From NCBI GenBank assembly GCA_949318235.1, contig OX439127.1, forward strand, positions 6,235,432 through 6,299,431: 64,000 nt of DNA. Direction: 5' to 3'. The notes below the pieces were generated by a model that worked only from the letters and a program-made list of their open reading frames with translations, did not search any database and was not told the DNA's origin. Below are positions 1 to 10,582 of this stretch, piece by piece; the stretch's first letter is position 1; each line of letters opens with the position of its first letter. Made by a program: the position numbers and the translations under genes. This stretch comes from Ecdyonurus torrentis (Eukaryota; Arthropoda; Insecta; Ephemeroptera; Heptageniidae).

Positions 1-52
<52 letters not shown>
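1..52. repeat. (AT)n microsatellite
   Basis: Uninterrupted alternating AT that runs off the left edge of the window. Confidence 0.98.
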
Positions 53-54
<2 letters not shown>

Positions 55-156
55 TATACGTATTCATCTTTCAAGTTTTGATGACGGCATTGAAAACTGT
101 ACATCAACTTTTTTTCATGTCAAATAAATAAATTAAAATAAAATCTGCATTTTGTT

Positions 157-345
157 AGGGTGGGAAATAAGGTACTGCAAAAATTGACTTAAAAGTTGTA
201 AAAAAAGAAAAATGTAACATTTTGCATAGTGATACACTATAGGATATGGTATCTTCAAAAATGTAAAAATATTGGGGGGGTCACCATGCAAGGTTTTAAA
301 TTATGTTTTTATGTTTTTATTTTTTATTGATAGACCCATAAGAGC
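157..345 (-). repeat. Fragment of interspersed family D
   Basis: Carries the family D signature in reverse, with ggggtcaccatgcaaggttt preceded by a ttttgcatagtga-like segment. Matching blocks lie near 27.0-27.3, 34.0-34.5 and 59.1-59.4 kb. The MITE-like element at 8.9-9.2 kb shares part of it. No coding capacity is visible. Confidence 0.6.
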
Positions 346-439
346 CCATGTTAATTGCGCGCAATTAATAACTATTTTCTCTCTATTCTGATGGTCACGC
401 GTTCTGTCAATTAAATTAAAATTTAATATAACATTTTGC

Positions 440-735
440 TATAAGGAGGTTGCATTCATGTAAAATTGACGCCATATGTGAGCACTAAATAATATGAGCT
501 ACTATGTGAAAATGACATATTTTACAAGATTAAAATAAAAATAGTAATATTGTGAGAGCATTGATGCAGTTTGCAAGTATGTAAGCAAAATAAGAATAAA
601 AAAAAACAGGTAAGATTTGAAATAACATTGGGGAAAAATTCTCCTATGGTCTGAGCAATGGTATGCTTTAGTATTATGGTGTCGAAGCGCATTAAGTTTG
701 ACGTCATGTGCATACACCCTATTGTGAACAACTTA
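440..735. mobile_element. Diverged copy of MITE-like family C
   Basis: The left end resembles gcattcatgttaaagttgac, the middle has 'gagagcattgatgc' and the right end reads gcatacaccctatt. The same order recurs at 33.1, 50.9, 58.5 and 63.2 kb. The inferred terminal inverted repeat is TATAGGGTGYATGC. It is about 300 bp long with no reading frame, so it is non-autonomous. Confidence 0.6.
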
Positions 736-1060
736 TATTGTTACTATAATATAGCAACTTTTGCAGTAACGGCACATGACGTATGAGATAAAATTATTGC
801 AGTCAAAACAATATCCTCTTTTAATAACATATGCATATCACTTTTATAATATCGCATGTATCACTGCAGATAAAAAAGTAAATTCCTCGGTGATTATATT
901 TGATACTTTTATTTATCTTCAATATTAAGTTTTGAATATTTTACGTACATTTCAGATAAACTATAGACGCTATATAGGTACACAAAAATAATGTCAGTTT
1001 TTATTTCAAGCAAGCAACTCTAATTTATTTATGTTGCATTATTGCATTATTTAATTTGTA
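736..1060. other. AT-rich stretch, nothing recognised
   Basis: Low-complexity AT-rich sequence between the family C copy and the 3' end of the LINE. I see no gene, RNA or repeat unit here. Confidence 0.6.
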
Positions 1061-1131
1061 TAATTTAAATTTATTTATTTATTAAACACCAAGGTGTACT
1101 TATACATATTTATATACATATTTATATAGGT

Positions 1132-3957
1132 CTACATTTTTGCATATTGACTTAATGATAGGGTCCGAGATGGACAATGAAGTAAGTGGTACCTGGTACA
1201 TAGGCCACTACATAATACACATACACATTTATCATTACACTCGTGATATTCTTTAATTTGACAGATTACATGGTGGAAACCATGCACCGCGTAACGGGTA
1301 AAAACATGCCTGTCTGTACAGTTTGGGCCTTTCCACCCATTAATATTATTAATATTAAATGCAGGGGTATTATAGAAGGCCAGGCTGATATCTTCAGTTT
1401 TACTTAGTCTATCCTTAACAAATTTAATGTAATTATCTGTTTTTAACAATTTAAATTTCACTTGTAGTTCCGTTACAAATAACTCCTCCCCTGCTAGCTC
1501 GTAAACCAGCCTTGACGACGTAAATTTTGACAAGCAAAGTATCCGTTTTAAGTACCGAGACTTAACAGATTCTAGATTTTTGAAGTCTGTTATAGACATA
1601 AATGACCAGAAAATTTCAATGCCGTACGAAGCAACTGGAGAGATTTTCAGGTGAAACAGTTTAATAGCTGTTTCCAAAGATAACGAATTTAGATTTGAGA
1701 TAGCGAATGAAGATGACAATGCATTTCGACAGCGTTCTTTGATATGTTTAGAGAAAGATTTCCCCGTCTGTTGCATAATAACCCCCAGATAATTAAAAGA
1801 ATTTACAAACTCTATCTTTTCTCCATTACAAGTTATTACATCTGACTTTGCTAAAGGGCCACCTCTCCTGAATTTTACAATTTTTGTTTTCGTAGCATTA
1901 ATTTTTAATCCATTCAGATTAGCCCATTCAATAAGTTTGTCTAGAATTTTTTGAAGTTTTACAATATTATTACAAATAATAGCGATATCATCTGCATAGA
2001 TGCTGATAAAGATATCAGGATCATTACAGATAAGGTCAACTAAAATGTCCAAGATGTCATGTGTGAGGAGGTTATATAAGAGGGGGCTACTCGGACCACC
2101 CTGTAGAACTCCGTTACTCTGCAAGATTGGGTCAGATAAAACTAAGCCATCGTTGATTATCACAAAATTGACTTCAAGCAACATGGCAATAGAAATTAAT
2201 AATTCTTTAGGCAGTCTTCTAGTATTGATGAGCTTATGCATTAACAATTTTCTATCCACCATGTCAAATGCTTTCAAGAAATCAATAAAAATTACATAAG
2301 CATGGCCTGCTGGAACTGAGACTGCTTTTAGAATATGATCATGCAAGTATCTAACAGCTTGAATTGTGGATTTCCCAGGCATAAACCCAAACTGTACATC
2401 AGGGATTAAATTACGAGTTAAATTAAAAACTTTAGTACATGTAAGCTTATCAAACATTTTTAACATAATAAGACAATTAGCAATACCCCTGTATGAATTT
2501 GTATCCAAAATATTACCTTTGCCTTTGTATAATACAGATATCAGCGATGTTTTCCATTCTACAGGTAGTTTTCTATTTTGAATACAAAGATTAAACAAGT
2601 CTGCAATATATGATGAACTACATTGCATGCTAAACGCTGCAATGTGTTCTTTAGTGATACAATCTGGACCAGGAGACTTATTGTTTTTCATCTTCTTAAG
2701 AGTCAGATCCACATCTACATTATTAATAACATCGTATAATGAATTACAAGATATATAGTTTGCATCAACAAATTCACACAAATTAAGGGATTGGGAATTC
2801 AAAACATTGTTATTATTGAGAATAGATTTGAAGTGTGTTTCCCATTTATCCATTTGAATTGGACATTGCAATTTTTTAACCCTGTCCTTCTTTAAATAGG
2901 TATATGGAGTATTTTCTGCAGCGATGACTAATTTCCTCTCTATTTCTTCTCTATATAATTTAATTTTTGTTTGAATCAAATTTTTATATTCCTTTTTAAC
3001 AATAGCAAAGTGCTTTAAAAGGTCCTGGTCTCTAAATTTAATTTGCTTTAGTTTGTGTAAAATATACAAGGAGTATTTTTTCAGTTGATATAACTCATGA
3101 TTGAACCATGGTTTAGACTTTCTACTATATAATTTTTTAGGGACTGCTGAGTATACAATAATTGATTGCAATAACTTATGGATTCCATCGATATTTTGAT
3201 CTTCAAATAGTTTATTTAACAATATAAAATTTTGTTCATACATAATATTTAATCTCTGAAGATCTAAGATGTTTGAGAGTTTATGTTTATTAGCAATTTG
3301 AACAGGTATGTTCTTACCATTACAAGTTAAGTTAAAAATTAAAGGGAGATGTTTACGTAAAGTTGTTGCAGATAAGGATGGAAAAACAACTGATGTATTT
3401 TTAAATTTTGACGGGTCATAAAATAGTAAATCAATGGTACTGGATCCATTATGAGAAACATAAGTTTTATCTTGAGGCGAGTTAAGTAACACCAGATTAA
3501 TCGTACCCATCAATTCACTGAGAGCCTTTCCCTTCTTATTCACAATATCCATTCTACAGTTAAAATCACCTAATAATACAATAGTTTTGTCTTTAGGAAC
3601 TTGACTGAAAGCTGATAATACAATTTCCCAAACATCAATTTCTGAGAGAGTTGGTTTGAGATAGAATGCAATTATAGTGATGTCTTGCAAATTCACAACG
3701 ACATAATCTTTCTCTACAGCACTATTTATAATTTGTCCAAGAGTGCACTTAATAAAACACGATATACCCCCCGATGGTCTCCCTCTCAGCCCTCTCGTGG
3801 CAAACGAATGGACTGAATAAAACCCTTGGATATCAACATGCCGTGACAGAAATGTTTCAGTAAAAACCACAACATCCCTGTCACCAAACATGTCAATTTC
3901 CGGGATGCACTTTAGCAGTGTACTCAGCCCCTCCGCATTCCACAAAAGGATCGACAA
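1132..3957 (-). CDS. LINE ORF2: AP-like endonuclease plus reverse transcriptase
   Basis: An uninterrupted frame of about 941 codons encoding the enzyme that nicks target DNA and copies the element RNA at the nick. The N-terminal endonuclease/exonuclease/phosphatase domain (residues ~1-215) shows LLWNAEGL, VFTETF, LLGDFNC and STIDLLFYD. The expected SDH near its end reads RKH (followed by LPL), so a catalytic Asp may be missing. The RT domain (~430-720) shows SYRGIANC, IFIDFLKAFDMVD, GVLQGGPSSPLLYN, the catalytic YADD and FNYLGV. The C-terminus has a CxxC-x7-H-x3-C cysteine/histidine cluster, as in jockey/I/CR1-type elements. No ATG opens the frame: the listed start is a TTG and the frame continues upstream, overlapping ORF1, so translation may use reinitiation. 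I place it in the broad CR1/jockey group but not in a clade. Confidence 0.92.
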   Translation of the reverse strand: MSILLWNAEGLSTLLKCIPEIDMFGDRDVVVFTETFLSRHVDIQGFYSVHSFATRGLRGRPSGGISCFIKCTLGQIINSAVEKDYVVVNLQDITIIAFYLKPTLSEIDVWEIVLSAFSQVPKDKTIVLLGDFNCRMDIVNKKGKALSELMGTINLVLLNSPQDKTYVSHNGSSTIDLLFYDPSKFKNTSVVFPSLSATTLRKHLPLIFNLTCNGKNIPVQIANKHKLSNILDLQRLNIMYEQNFILLNKLFEDQNIDGIHKLLQSIIVYSAVPKKLYSRKSKPWFNHELYQLKKYSLYILHKLKQIKFRDQDLLKHFAIVKKEYKNLIQTKIKLYREEIERKLVIAAENTPYTYLKKDRVKKLQCPIQMDKWETHFKSILNNNNVLNSQSLNLCEFVDANYISCNSLYDVINNVDVDLTLKKMKNNKSPGPDCITKEHIAAFSMQCSSSYIADLFNLCIQNRKLPVEWKTSLISVLYKGKGNILDTNSYRGIANCLIMLKMFDKLTCTKVFNLTRNLIPDVQFGFMPGKSTIQAVRYLHDHILKAVSVPAGHAYVIFIDFLKAFDMVDRKLLMHKLINTRRLPKELLISIAMLLEVNFVIINDGLVLSDPILQSNGVLQGGPSSPLLYNLLTHDILDILVDLICNDPDIFISIYADDIAIICNNIVKLQKILDKLIEWANLNGLKINATKTKIVKFRRGGPLAKSDVITCNGEKIEFVNSFNYLGVIMQQTGKSFSKHIKERCRNALSSSFAISNLNSLSLETAIKLFHLKISPVASYGIEIFWSFMSITDFKNLESVKSRYLKRILCLSKFTSSRLVYELAGEELFVTELQVKFKLLKTDNYIKFVKDRLSKTEDISLAFYNTPAFNINNINGWKGPNCTDRHVFTRYAVHGFHHVICQIKEYHECNDKCVCVLCSGLCTRYHLLHCPSRTLSLSQYAKM

Positions 3958-3968
3958 ATTTCTCTCGT

Positions 3969-4343
3969 TTATACCATTGTAGGTATCGGAGAGAACTTTG
4001 CAGAGAGGGGATTTAGGAAAGGCGATTTAATGGGGGTAGAGCAGACAGATGATGATAGAGAGTTAAGTTGGGGAGGTTCAACGTTGATGTAATCTTTAGC
4101 GTGGAAGTAGTTACATAGAGGTGTGCTTGGGGATGACAAAAAATTATTAGGAGAATTACCCATGAACCTAAGTTGAGGAGGGGAAGGATAGGTTGCCATG
4201 GGAGGTGCAGTTTCTGATTGTGGAGGCAAAACTGGAGTTAGCGGAGGGGGCAATTCGTGTACAACCACTGACTCGACCATGGGGAGAGGATCGTCAGGAG
4301 TTGCTGTAGGGACTACAACCTTCCTGGAGGGGGAATACTTAAT
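3969..4343 (-). CDS. Proline-rich 3' part of LINE ORF1 (partial)
   Basis: A short open frame directly upstream of ORF2 and ending in TAA a few bases before it. It is rich in Pro, Ser and Thr (PPLTPVLPPQ-like stretches) and has no recognisable domain. Position and composition fit the tail of a LINE ORF1 RNA-binding protein whose zinc knuckles and N-terminus were lost by 5' truncation. The open frame runs on to about 4379, but the part above ~4343 translates AT-rich flank and is probably not element sequence. Confidence 0.45.
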   Translation of the reverse strand: MKYSPSRKVVVPTATPDDPLPMVESVVVHELPPPLTPVLPPQSETAPPMATYPSPPQLRFMGNSPNNFLSSPSTPLCNYFHAKDYINVEPPQLNSLSSSVCSTPIKSPFLNPLSAKFSPIPTMV

Positions 4344-4345
4344 TT

Positions 4346-4735
4346 GTATAATAATAATAAATATAAATAAAAAATCCAAATATATTTAATTTTTATTTTT
4401 AATACAACTGACATTACTAAATTATTTTTGTGTTACTATAAATATAAGGTATAGAATTAGTCTATAAAAAAAGGACTATTTATGTCTATATATATAGTAA
4501 AGGATTGGTTGGAGCCCACTGAAGTATAATAATATGTATCTTTGTTGTAAGAAATACTTTAAAGCCATGAACAACATAAAACAACATATTATTATACTTT
4601 TTATGAATAAACACGAAATGGGATCTTCAATATACTGTTGACAATTTTTTACCAGAATGTTAATTAAGCCCAACGAGAGAGAGTTAAAATGCTGTAATGT
4701 ATGCTATTTGCGTGGTAATTCATGTCAATGACGTC
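4346..4735. other. AT-rich flank, nothing recognised
   Basis: AT-rich unique-looking sequence between the LINE and the next repeat. No coding or RNA signal is seen. Confidence 0.5.
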
Positions 4736-4917
4736 AGAAGCAAGCAATAATCAGTATGAAAATGTTGTGCTGGTTGCATTAATCGAAGTTTCTGATCACT
4801 GCTACGGAGCTACAGTTGGGTTTTGAGACAAACTAAGTTATATTATGTAAGTCACATCAAAAGTGTTTCGTGATATAAATGCTTATGTTTATCTCTTGGC
4901 TATTCCTTTAAGCTCGA
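4736..4917 (-). repeat. Interspersed family G copy
   Basis: Shares in inverted orientation the blocks ctgatcactgctacggagct, acagttgggttttgagac and ataaatgcttatgttt with 31640-31810, ending in a cctttaa-like terminus. About 180 bp, no frame, probably a non-autonomous element. Confidence 0.7.
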
Positions 4918-4987
4918 TTGCATATGAATTAAACATGCAACTTGATTTAAAAATTAGAAAAAAAAAAAAAAAAAAAAAAAGCTTCTA

Positions 4988-6209
4988 TACCCTGCTCAAA
5001 AATCCTGTACAAGATCTTGTTCAGGATCTTGCATGATCTTGTGCAAGATTTTTAATCTTGCCCCGCAAGATCTTGGCCAGGATCTTGCAAGATCTTGCAC
5101 GGGTTCCTGCAAGATCTTGCAAGATCCTGCAAGAATTTTTTTTAAATATCTTGCGCAGGATCTTGCTCAGGATCCTGTGCAAGATTTATTAATTAAAATT
5201 TATAATAATTAAAAGCACTGAACACCTGTGGGGGATAACTTAAATCCTAAGATATGTTATAAAAAGCAATATTTATTTTTTTTTCATATTTTACAACGTT
5301 TAATTTAATTTTAAATTTGATTTCTTAATGTTGTACACCCATCTTAGTATTGGCCACGCTTGACGTTGCTTGACTTCGGTGATCGCGTAGAAGTTCCCTG
5401 GACCATTCAGCCATGACGACGTCTTGTATAATAGATGGATGAATGTTCTATTTATACTTTGATATTGCTATTGACATGTTAAAACATGTTTTTCTAACAT
5501 ACTTTGCCCATTTCTACCCCAAAAAGTTCACCCCAGTTTAAATTAATTACAAAATAGAAGAATTATAATTATTGAATGAAAATCATTGTAAAATATTAGG
5601 ATTTTTAGTTGTCAATTCACCATAAATTAGTACTTTTTATTGAAAGAAATAATTAACCTACCAACAATTTTAATAATTGTTAGAAAATTAATTTTTTTTA
5701 TTATTAAGGGTGGAAAAATTAGGGGTGCGTTTTATCCTGCTCAGGATTGCACAAGATTCTCAACAAAAAATCTCAGGATACGCAAGATATTAAGATCTTG
5801 AACAGGATTGCAAAAAAATATCTTGCACAAGACAAATTAAATTTGTCCTGCAGGATCTTGCAAGATCCCGTGCAAGATCATATAGGATCCTGTGCAAGAT
5901 GTCCTGAACAGGACTTTTAATTTTTCTTGCAAGATCCTGTGCAAGATTTGCAGGATCTTGTGCAAGACATTCCCACTCAAGATAAAAAAATTTGTCTTGC
6001 AAGATCTTGCATGACCCCGTGCAAGATTATGCAGAATCCTGTGCAAGATCATGCCGGATCCTGCAAGAAATTGGTCTTGCAAGATCTTGCAGGATCTTGC
6101 AGGACCCCGTGCAAGATCTTGCAAGATCTTGCGCAGGATCTTGCAAGAAGCCAAATCTTGCAAGATCTTGCGGGGTCCTGCAAGATCCTGCGCAGGATTT
6201 TTGAGCAGG
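4988..6209. mobile_element. Foldback element with arms of repeated palindromic decamers
   Basis: Both ends mirror each other: ccctgctcaaaaatcctg at 4988 and caggatttttgagcaggg ending at 6209. Inside each end lies an array built mainly of CAAGATCTTG, CAGGATCTTG and CAGGATCCTG. These units are self-complementary or nearly so and carry a GATC core. The left array is about 200 bp and the right about 470 bp. The unique centre (about 5200-5730) has no coding frame and contains a 5S-like stretch. The frames predicted in the arrays are by-products of the repeat. A foldback or MITE-like DNA element is the best reading. Confidence 0.8.
5336..5440 (-). pseudogene. 5S rRNA-derived sequence
   Basis: Read on the minus strand it shows the 5S internal promoter order: gatcaccgaagtcaagcaac (A box), a cgtcaagcgtgg block, then actaagatggg (intermediate element/C box region). 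It diverges from a functional 5S gene at both ends and sits inside a foldback element. It is either a 5S pseudogene or the head of a 5S-derived SINE. Confidence 0.75.
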
Positions 6210-6455
6210 GAATGTTAAGTGTAATAAAAATGAATTATTTTGTAAATTGCAAAAGTATTTTTTATGTATAATGTGGAAATTAGAATTTAAAAGTGGCATA
6301 AAAGCAAAGATTTTATGATAAATACAGTATGCGTAACATAAAAGATATAATATTTGTCTGATGCTATAACCCACTTTTGCTAATTACATTTCCTTACATT
6401 TTAATTGCATATATTTTTGAGGTATAACAACCACTAATCACTCTAAAAAAAAAAG
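6210..6455. other. AT-rich spacer
   Basis: No gene, RNA or clear repeat seen between the foldback element and the next inverted repeat. Confidence 0.5.
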
Positions 6456-6770
6456 GCGTTGAAAAGCTTGTTCACAGTTTTGCAATGCATGCTTTTAGTA
6501 TTGTGTAGTCAATAGTCAACGGTTATGACGTCACTAAACGTTGAAAATGTACCATAAAAATGACGTCACAAGAGTTAGAATCACAATGAAATAAACTTTG
6601 AACTTTGCCGTTACAAATCTATGATTTTTCTATTCAGTCCCAAAACGCTTTTAACGTAACTAACGTTTTAATCGTTAAAATATCAACGTTTAGTGATGTC
6701 ATAACCGTTGATTGGACAATACTTTATTGCAAAACTGTGTACAATATTTTCAACACTTATTTTTTGTAGT
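6456..6770. mobile_element. Inverted-repeat element with ~100-bp arms
   Basis: The left arm has acggttatgacgtcactaaa and the right arm the complement tttagtgatgtcataaccgt. The pairing continues outward through 'ttgcaatgcatgc'/'ttgcaaaactgtg' and 'gttgaaaagcttg'/'aatattttcaacac'. No frame. Probable MITE. Confidence 0.75.
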
Positions 6771-7044
6771 ATGATTTTATTATAATGGTAATTATAACTT
6801 ATTAAGCTTATTCATGAATTATGAAGAATTTTAATTTTTGTCTCCAAAGTTATTTTATTTCTTTATTATTATTTTTTTTTACTACTCATTTTACTACTTT
6901 AACAGCACAATTTTACGAAAACACAACACTTTATTTGAAAGAAACCAAAACACAGAAATTATATATTATATTTAAAAATAATATATTTAAAAAAAAATCA
7001 TTACAGTTTAGTAAATGATAATTATAATTTAATAGTATTTTTAA

Positions 7045-7240
7045 ACTAACAAAATGAGTCATTTTTCTATACCAGCCCATGTTATTGAGTGATCCAAACA
7101 TGGCGTTGACTTTAACATCAATTATGCATTCACCCTATAAATTCATACCAAAGTTGACGCCAGCATGTATTTTTGATTACTCAATAACATGCGGGCTCTG
7201 GTATAGAAAAATGACTCATTTTGTCAGTTTTATGCATGCA
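7045..7240. mobile_element. Palindromic variant of family C
   Basis: Begins atgagtcatttttctatacc and ends with the reverse complement ggtatagaaaaatgactcat. Each arm carries the family C end (catgttattgagtgatcc and its mirror). Two family C ends appear fused head to head around 7140. Confidence 0.8.
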
Positions 7241-7865
7241 CGAGTGCATTATGCTGTGATAATAATATGTTAAATTTGGTTTTCAAGTATGCAACATAAA
7301 AATAATGTTAACGCACAAAAATTATCTGATTTTATTGCCCATAAATATATTAGCCAATAAGACGTGTGTCCTATGCTGAGCAATGTTATTTCATAATTTC
7401 TCCTATATGTTGTCAAAATAATTTCTCGCGATTTTTCGTGTACTTTACATACCACACTCTATTATGTACTTTGCTATTTCATATCAAAACAACACAGTTT
7501 TAAATAGTAATTTAAATAAAAAATTAAAATTTGAAGTATATATATATAAAAAAATAAAGGATAAATGGAACTTTTTGTTAAAAGTATAATGCTATAAAAT
7601 TACTAGATAATGAAAAACGTTCAAGTATATATTATATACAATATAATATATAACATTAAAATTTAAGTATAAAAATTTGTTTGTTTCCATGTATAGCCAG
7701 CCAGTTAATTTTTATGTTTCCACAAAGAAAAGAAAATAAAAAACAAAATAAAATTTGAAGCGTCCCATTTGTTTTATCATTTATTTTATTTCAATTTTTT
7801 TTTCTCAAACAGCAACGGTGTATACCTCCGTTTTATTTTAAACTCTTTATTGAGGTAATGACAGT
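7241..7865. other. AT-rich stretch, nothing recognised
   Basis: A family C-like fragment (gtcctatgctgagcaatgtt) is visible at 7368-7390. The remainder is AT-rich sequence without a gene or a clear repeat. Confidence 0.5.
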
Positions 7866-7978
7866 ATTGTTCGTAAACTCTGTTTTCTTTTCTTCCTCTA
7901 AGAAATGCACATTATGTAAATAACCAAAGTTGATCGTCATTTTAGGAGCAGAAAACAAAAAGGTTTACAAAAAACATT
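7866..7978. mobile_element. Family E short palindromic MITE (diverged)
   Basis: Ends gttcgtaaactctgttttct and its degraded mirror aaaacaaaaaggtttac, with the inner block gatcgtcattttaggagcag. The better copy is at 10.99-11.09 kb. Confidence 0.75.
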
Positions 7979-8440
7979 TGTAGCTAATTAATAACAAGAA
8001 GGTTTAAAAAACGATTATTTTTTGCGGTATTTTGAAACTTGATACCATTTTTTAAATTTTTACTTAAAACTTTTACATAAAATATAATAATAAGTACAAA
8101 TAATAAATTTATTGAAAAATATTTTCACAACCCTATACTTCTTATCTACTTTGAATTTGCTAAATTAATATTTATTTTATATTCAATAATCATGCACTTA
8201 TACATAGATTGTTATTCTTTGCATTTTTTGGTTTAGAATTTATTTATAATATGATTGAAATAATTCTTTATTGAAAATTGTTATTTAAAATATAAAATAT
8301 TTGGTTATTTCTCTTTTATTTTCTCTATATGTGTTTACATAAAACATTGACAGTTACACTTTGAATTTTAAACATTTATCCATCCTTATGAAGAGACTTT
8401 TCGTGTATTAGAAAAATAGTAAAATTGTGTTTTAATATAG
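7979..8440. other. AT-rich stretch, nothing recognised
   Basis: No gene, RNA or repeat unit seen. Confidence 0.5.
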
Positions 8441-8544
8441 GGTGTATATGCGCATGACGTCATATTTAAAGAGCAAGTTCAGGTGTTATAACGTGACATT
8501 TTCAATGTTAGATAATGATTGACTCACCTCACATATCCCTTCCG

Positions 8545-8697
8545 TAGCCCCTATAGCACCGCAAACTTGCACTCATCCTGCGAGATATGCAACCTGCATT
8601 AACTTTTCTATAGTATAAGCTGTAACTATGACGTAAAAGATACGGTACAAGTTGCATATCTCGCAGGATGATCACGAGTTTGCAGGGCTACGAAAAG
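8545..8697. repeat. Inverted repeat, ~50-bp arms
   Basis: gcaaacttgcactcatcctg with gcgagatatgcaac on the left arm pairs with gttgcatatctcgcaggatg and acgagtttgc on the right. The spacer is AT-rich. Upstream (8440-8480) is a family C end with gcgcatgacgtcatatttaa. Confidence 0.8.
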
Positions 8698-8904
8698 TGG
8701 ATCATCACATTTGAGTTTATGAACAGTTCTTCTCATTATCTATAACATTGGAGGAGCCATAATAAATGTTGTAATCCCTGAACTTCTTCTTTAATGCGCT
8801 TAGATATCATACTGGAGTATAATGAATAACTTTTGTTTTTTTTTTTTGCTTTTTTATTATAGAACAAACTTCGTTTAAAATGTATATTTTCTTTGGGAAA
8901 TCAG

Positions 8905-9242
8905 TTAAGGGAGTAGGGTACCGACCTTATATCTCAAAAACTAAAACTGCTTTCGGTCTAAATTTGATGTTATTTTGTAGCTAAGGGTCCCACCTAGCCG
9001 TGATAAAAATTTCAAGCTGTTTGACCGTTCTGAAAAAAAAAAAATAATAATAATAATAACATTGAACCTTATGGGCTTAAAATTTTAAAAAATCATATAA
9101 AATTAATTTGCACGGTGACCCCCAAAATTTGTATATATTTGATATTTTCTCAAGCTGAAGTATCAATGTGCAAAATTTCAGAATTTTTTGACGACAAAAG
9201 TTCAAGTCTAATGGCTAACGTCGGTACCATACTCCCTTAATT
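8905..9242. mobile_element. MITE-like element, related to family D
   Basis: Terminal inverted repeats: taagggagtagggtaccgac at the left and gtcggtaccatactccctta at the right. The interior has the family D blocks atatctcaaaaactaaaa and ggtgacccccaaaatttg. 338 bp, no frame. Confidence 0.85.
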
Positions 9243-10231
9243 TTTTGTTATTATTATTTTTCTCACATATACTTGAGATACAATAATTCAATTAGTGCCT
9301 CAAAATGCTCTCAAATTAAAATATTGCTTCGTGTTTTCAAAGTGACAAAAATGATTTATTTTCCTATGCTGCCCACCATGTTATATTGAGAGTGATGCAA
9401 GATGGCGTTTGACTTTAACATGAATGCATACACCCTATACAAACTATAGAAATTTATTCGACAGATTATATATTCGTACCTTTAGAAAAAAAAACTATAA
9501 TAATATAATTGTGTTATTTTTAATTATTTTATAATTTCGATGTTTTTCATATATATATAATTAGCATATTTTTGTATTTGTCACCTAATGTTCTCTACGT
9601 CCTAAAACAACAAAATTATAGCGAAATATCACATTTTTATTTCTTTTAAGCATGGTAATGTGCTCAATACTTGCTATCACACGAGCTTTGAACGATGCGC
9701 ACGAGCTGTTTTACAAAAACTTTAAACTTTTATTTACGCGCGCTAAATAAAACGAATAGCGCATCCCAGCTGATAAAATGTAAACACAAACATAAACAAA
9801 CAAAAGGTAAGAATTTTTGCTTTTTGATTTACCATTTTTAAAACAAAAATTGTATCTTTCCTATAATTCAAGTTGTATGTATGTGTATGTATGTGCATTT
9901 AGTTTGTAAATCCGATGCAAAGTTGTTCTACGAGACATAAAGAGGAAGTAACATTATTTCTTGGAGTTAAAAATTTTACTCTAGCTTACTGAGCCTCTCA
10001 AAGCTTTTGCTTTTTCATCCTGTATTTCAATGTCAAATATTATGAGTGAAAATAATAATTTGTAACTAAATGCATTCAAATTTAGGAAAACAAAAGCATT
10101 GAAGCAACTTGGTATATCTATCCTTTGTCTTTAGTATTGATGTTTGATTATTACTGCACTACATATTAAATATTTCCTGTACAGCAGTGTTAGCAAAAGT
10201 ATTCCTGCAGTTGATGTTTTGTTGTGTCCAG
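9243..10231. other. Mostly unannotated; one family C end
   Basis: A family C end (gcccaccatgttatattgag through gaatgcatacaccctat) occupies about 9368-9437. The rest, including the approach to the first SMC1-like exon, shows no gene signal. Confidence 0.5.
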
Positions 10232-10479
10232 GTCGTGACGTGCACTTGGAGGACACCCAGATTATCCAGTACCATCATTGTCTCAAGGAAGAGGCTGGAT
10301 GTCAGTCGGCACTTCATTTGCAAGAGCTGGACTCAGTGAACAGACAGCAGAATTCTGATCAAAGACAGACTGGACAATGAGGCTCACAACAAGGAGGAGA
10401 TTGAGAACAGGATCAAGCAGAGGGACATTGAGAAGAATGAGGTGCAGAAACATTCTGACAAACTAGCTGAGCATATCAG
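10232..10479 (+). pseudogene. SMC1-like exon remnant: coiled coil before the hinge
   Basis: Bounded by AG (10230-10231) and a GTGAGT donor after 10479. Its translation, HLEDTQIIQYHHCLKEEAG followed in a shifted frame by DRLDNEAHNKEEIENRIKQ, follows the SMC1 cohesin subunit through its first coiled-coil arm, where the family has a YHRLKEEA motif and then a charged coiled coil. A one-base frameshift lies near 10360-10372, after SDQ. In a working gene this arm would link the N-terminal ATPase half to the hinge. The four other SMC1-like pieces to the right are also damaged, so this is a pseudogene fragment. Confidence 0.8.
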
Positions 10480-10582
10480 GTGAGTGGTTATGATGAGAAA
10501 TATAAGAGAAAAATACTAGATTTTTTTTATCTTACTTAGCCTTTTTTATAACTATTATAATTATTATTATTTCTGTACTGGT

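Larger units (their letters stand above)
1062..4345 (-). mobile_element. Non-LTR retrotransposon (LINE), nearly full length, 5' truncated
   Basis: The element is read on the minus strand. Its 3' end is a short AT-rich UTR finishing in AATA/TTTA-type repeats at about 1066-1085, the microsatellite-like tail typical of CR1/L2/jockey-type LINEs. The body is one long endonuclease-RT frame (1132-3957). Just upstream lies a proline-rich frame (3969 to about 4340) that looks like the end of ORF1. Homology-like sequence stops near 4345 in an AT-rich flank, so the insertion is probably 5' truncated. The intact ORF2 suggests fairly recent insertion. Confidence 0.85.

Noticed and set aside
5790..6374. 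Overlapping frames with repeated QDLA/ARSCK words on both strands
   Set aside because: Generated by the palindromic decamer array of the foldback element.
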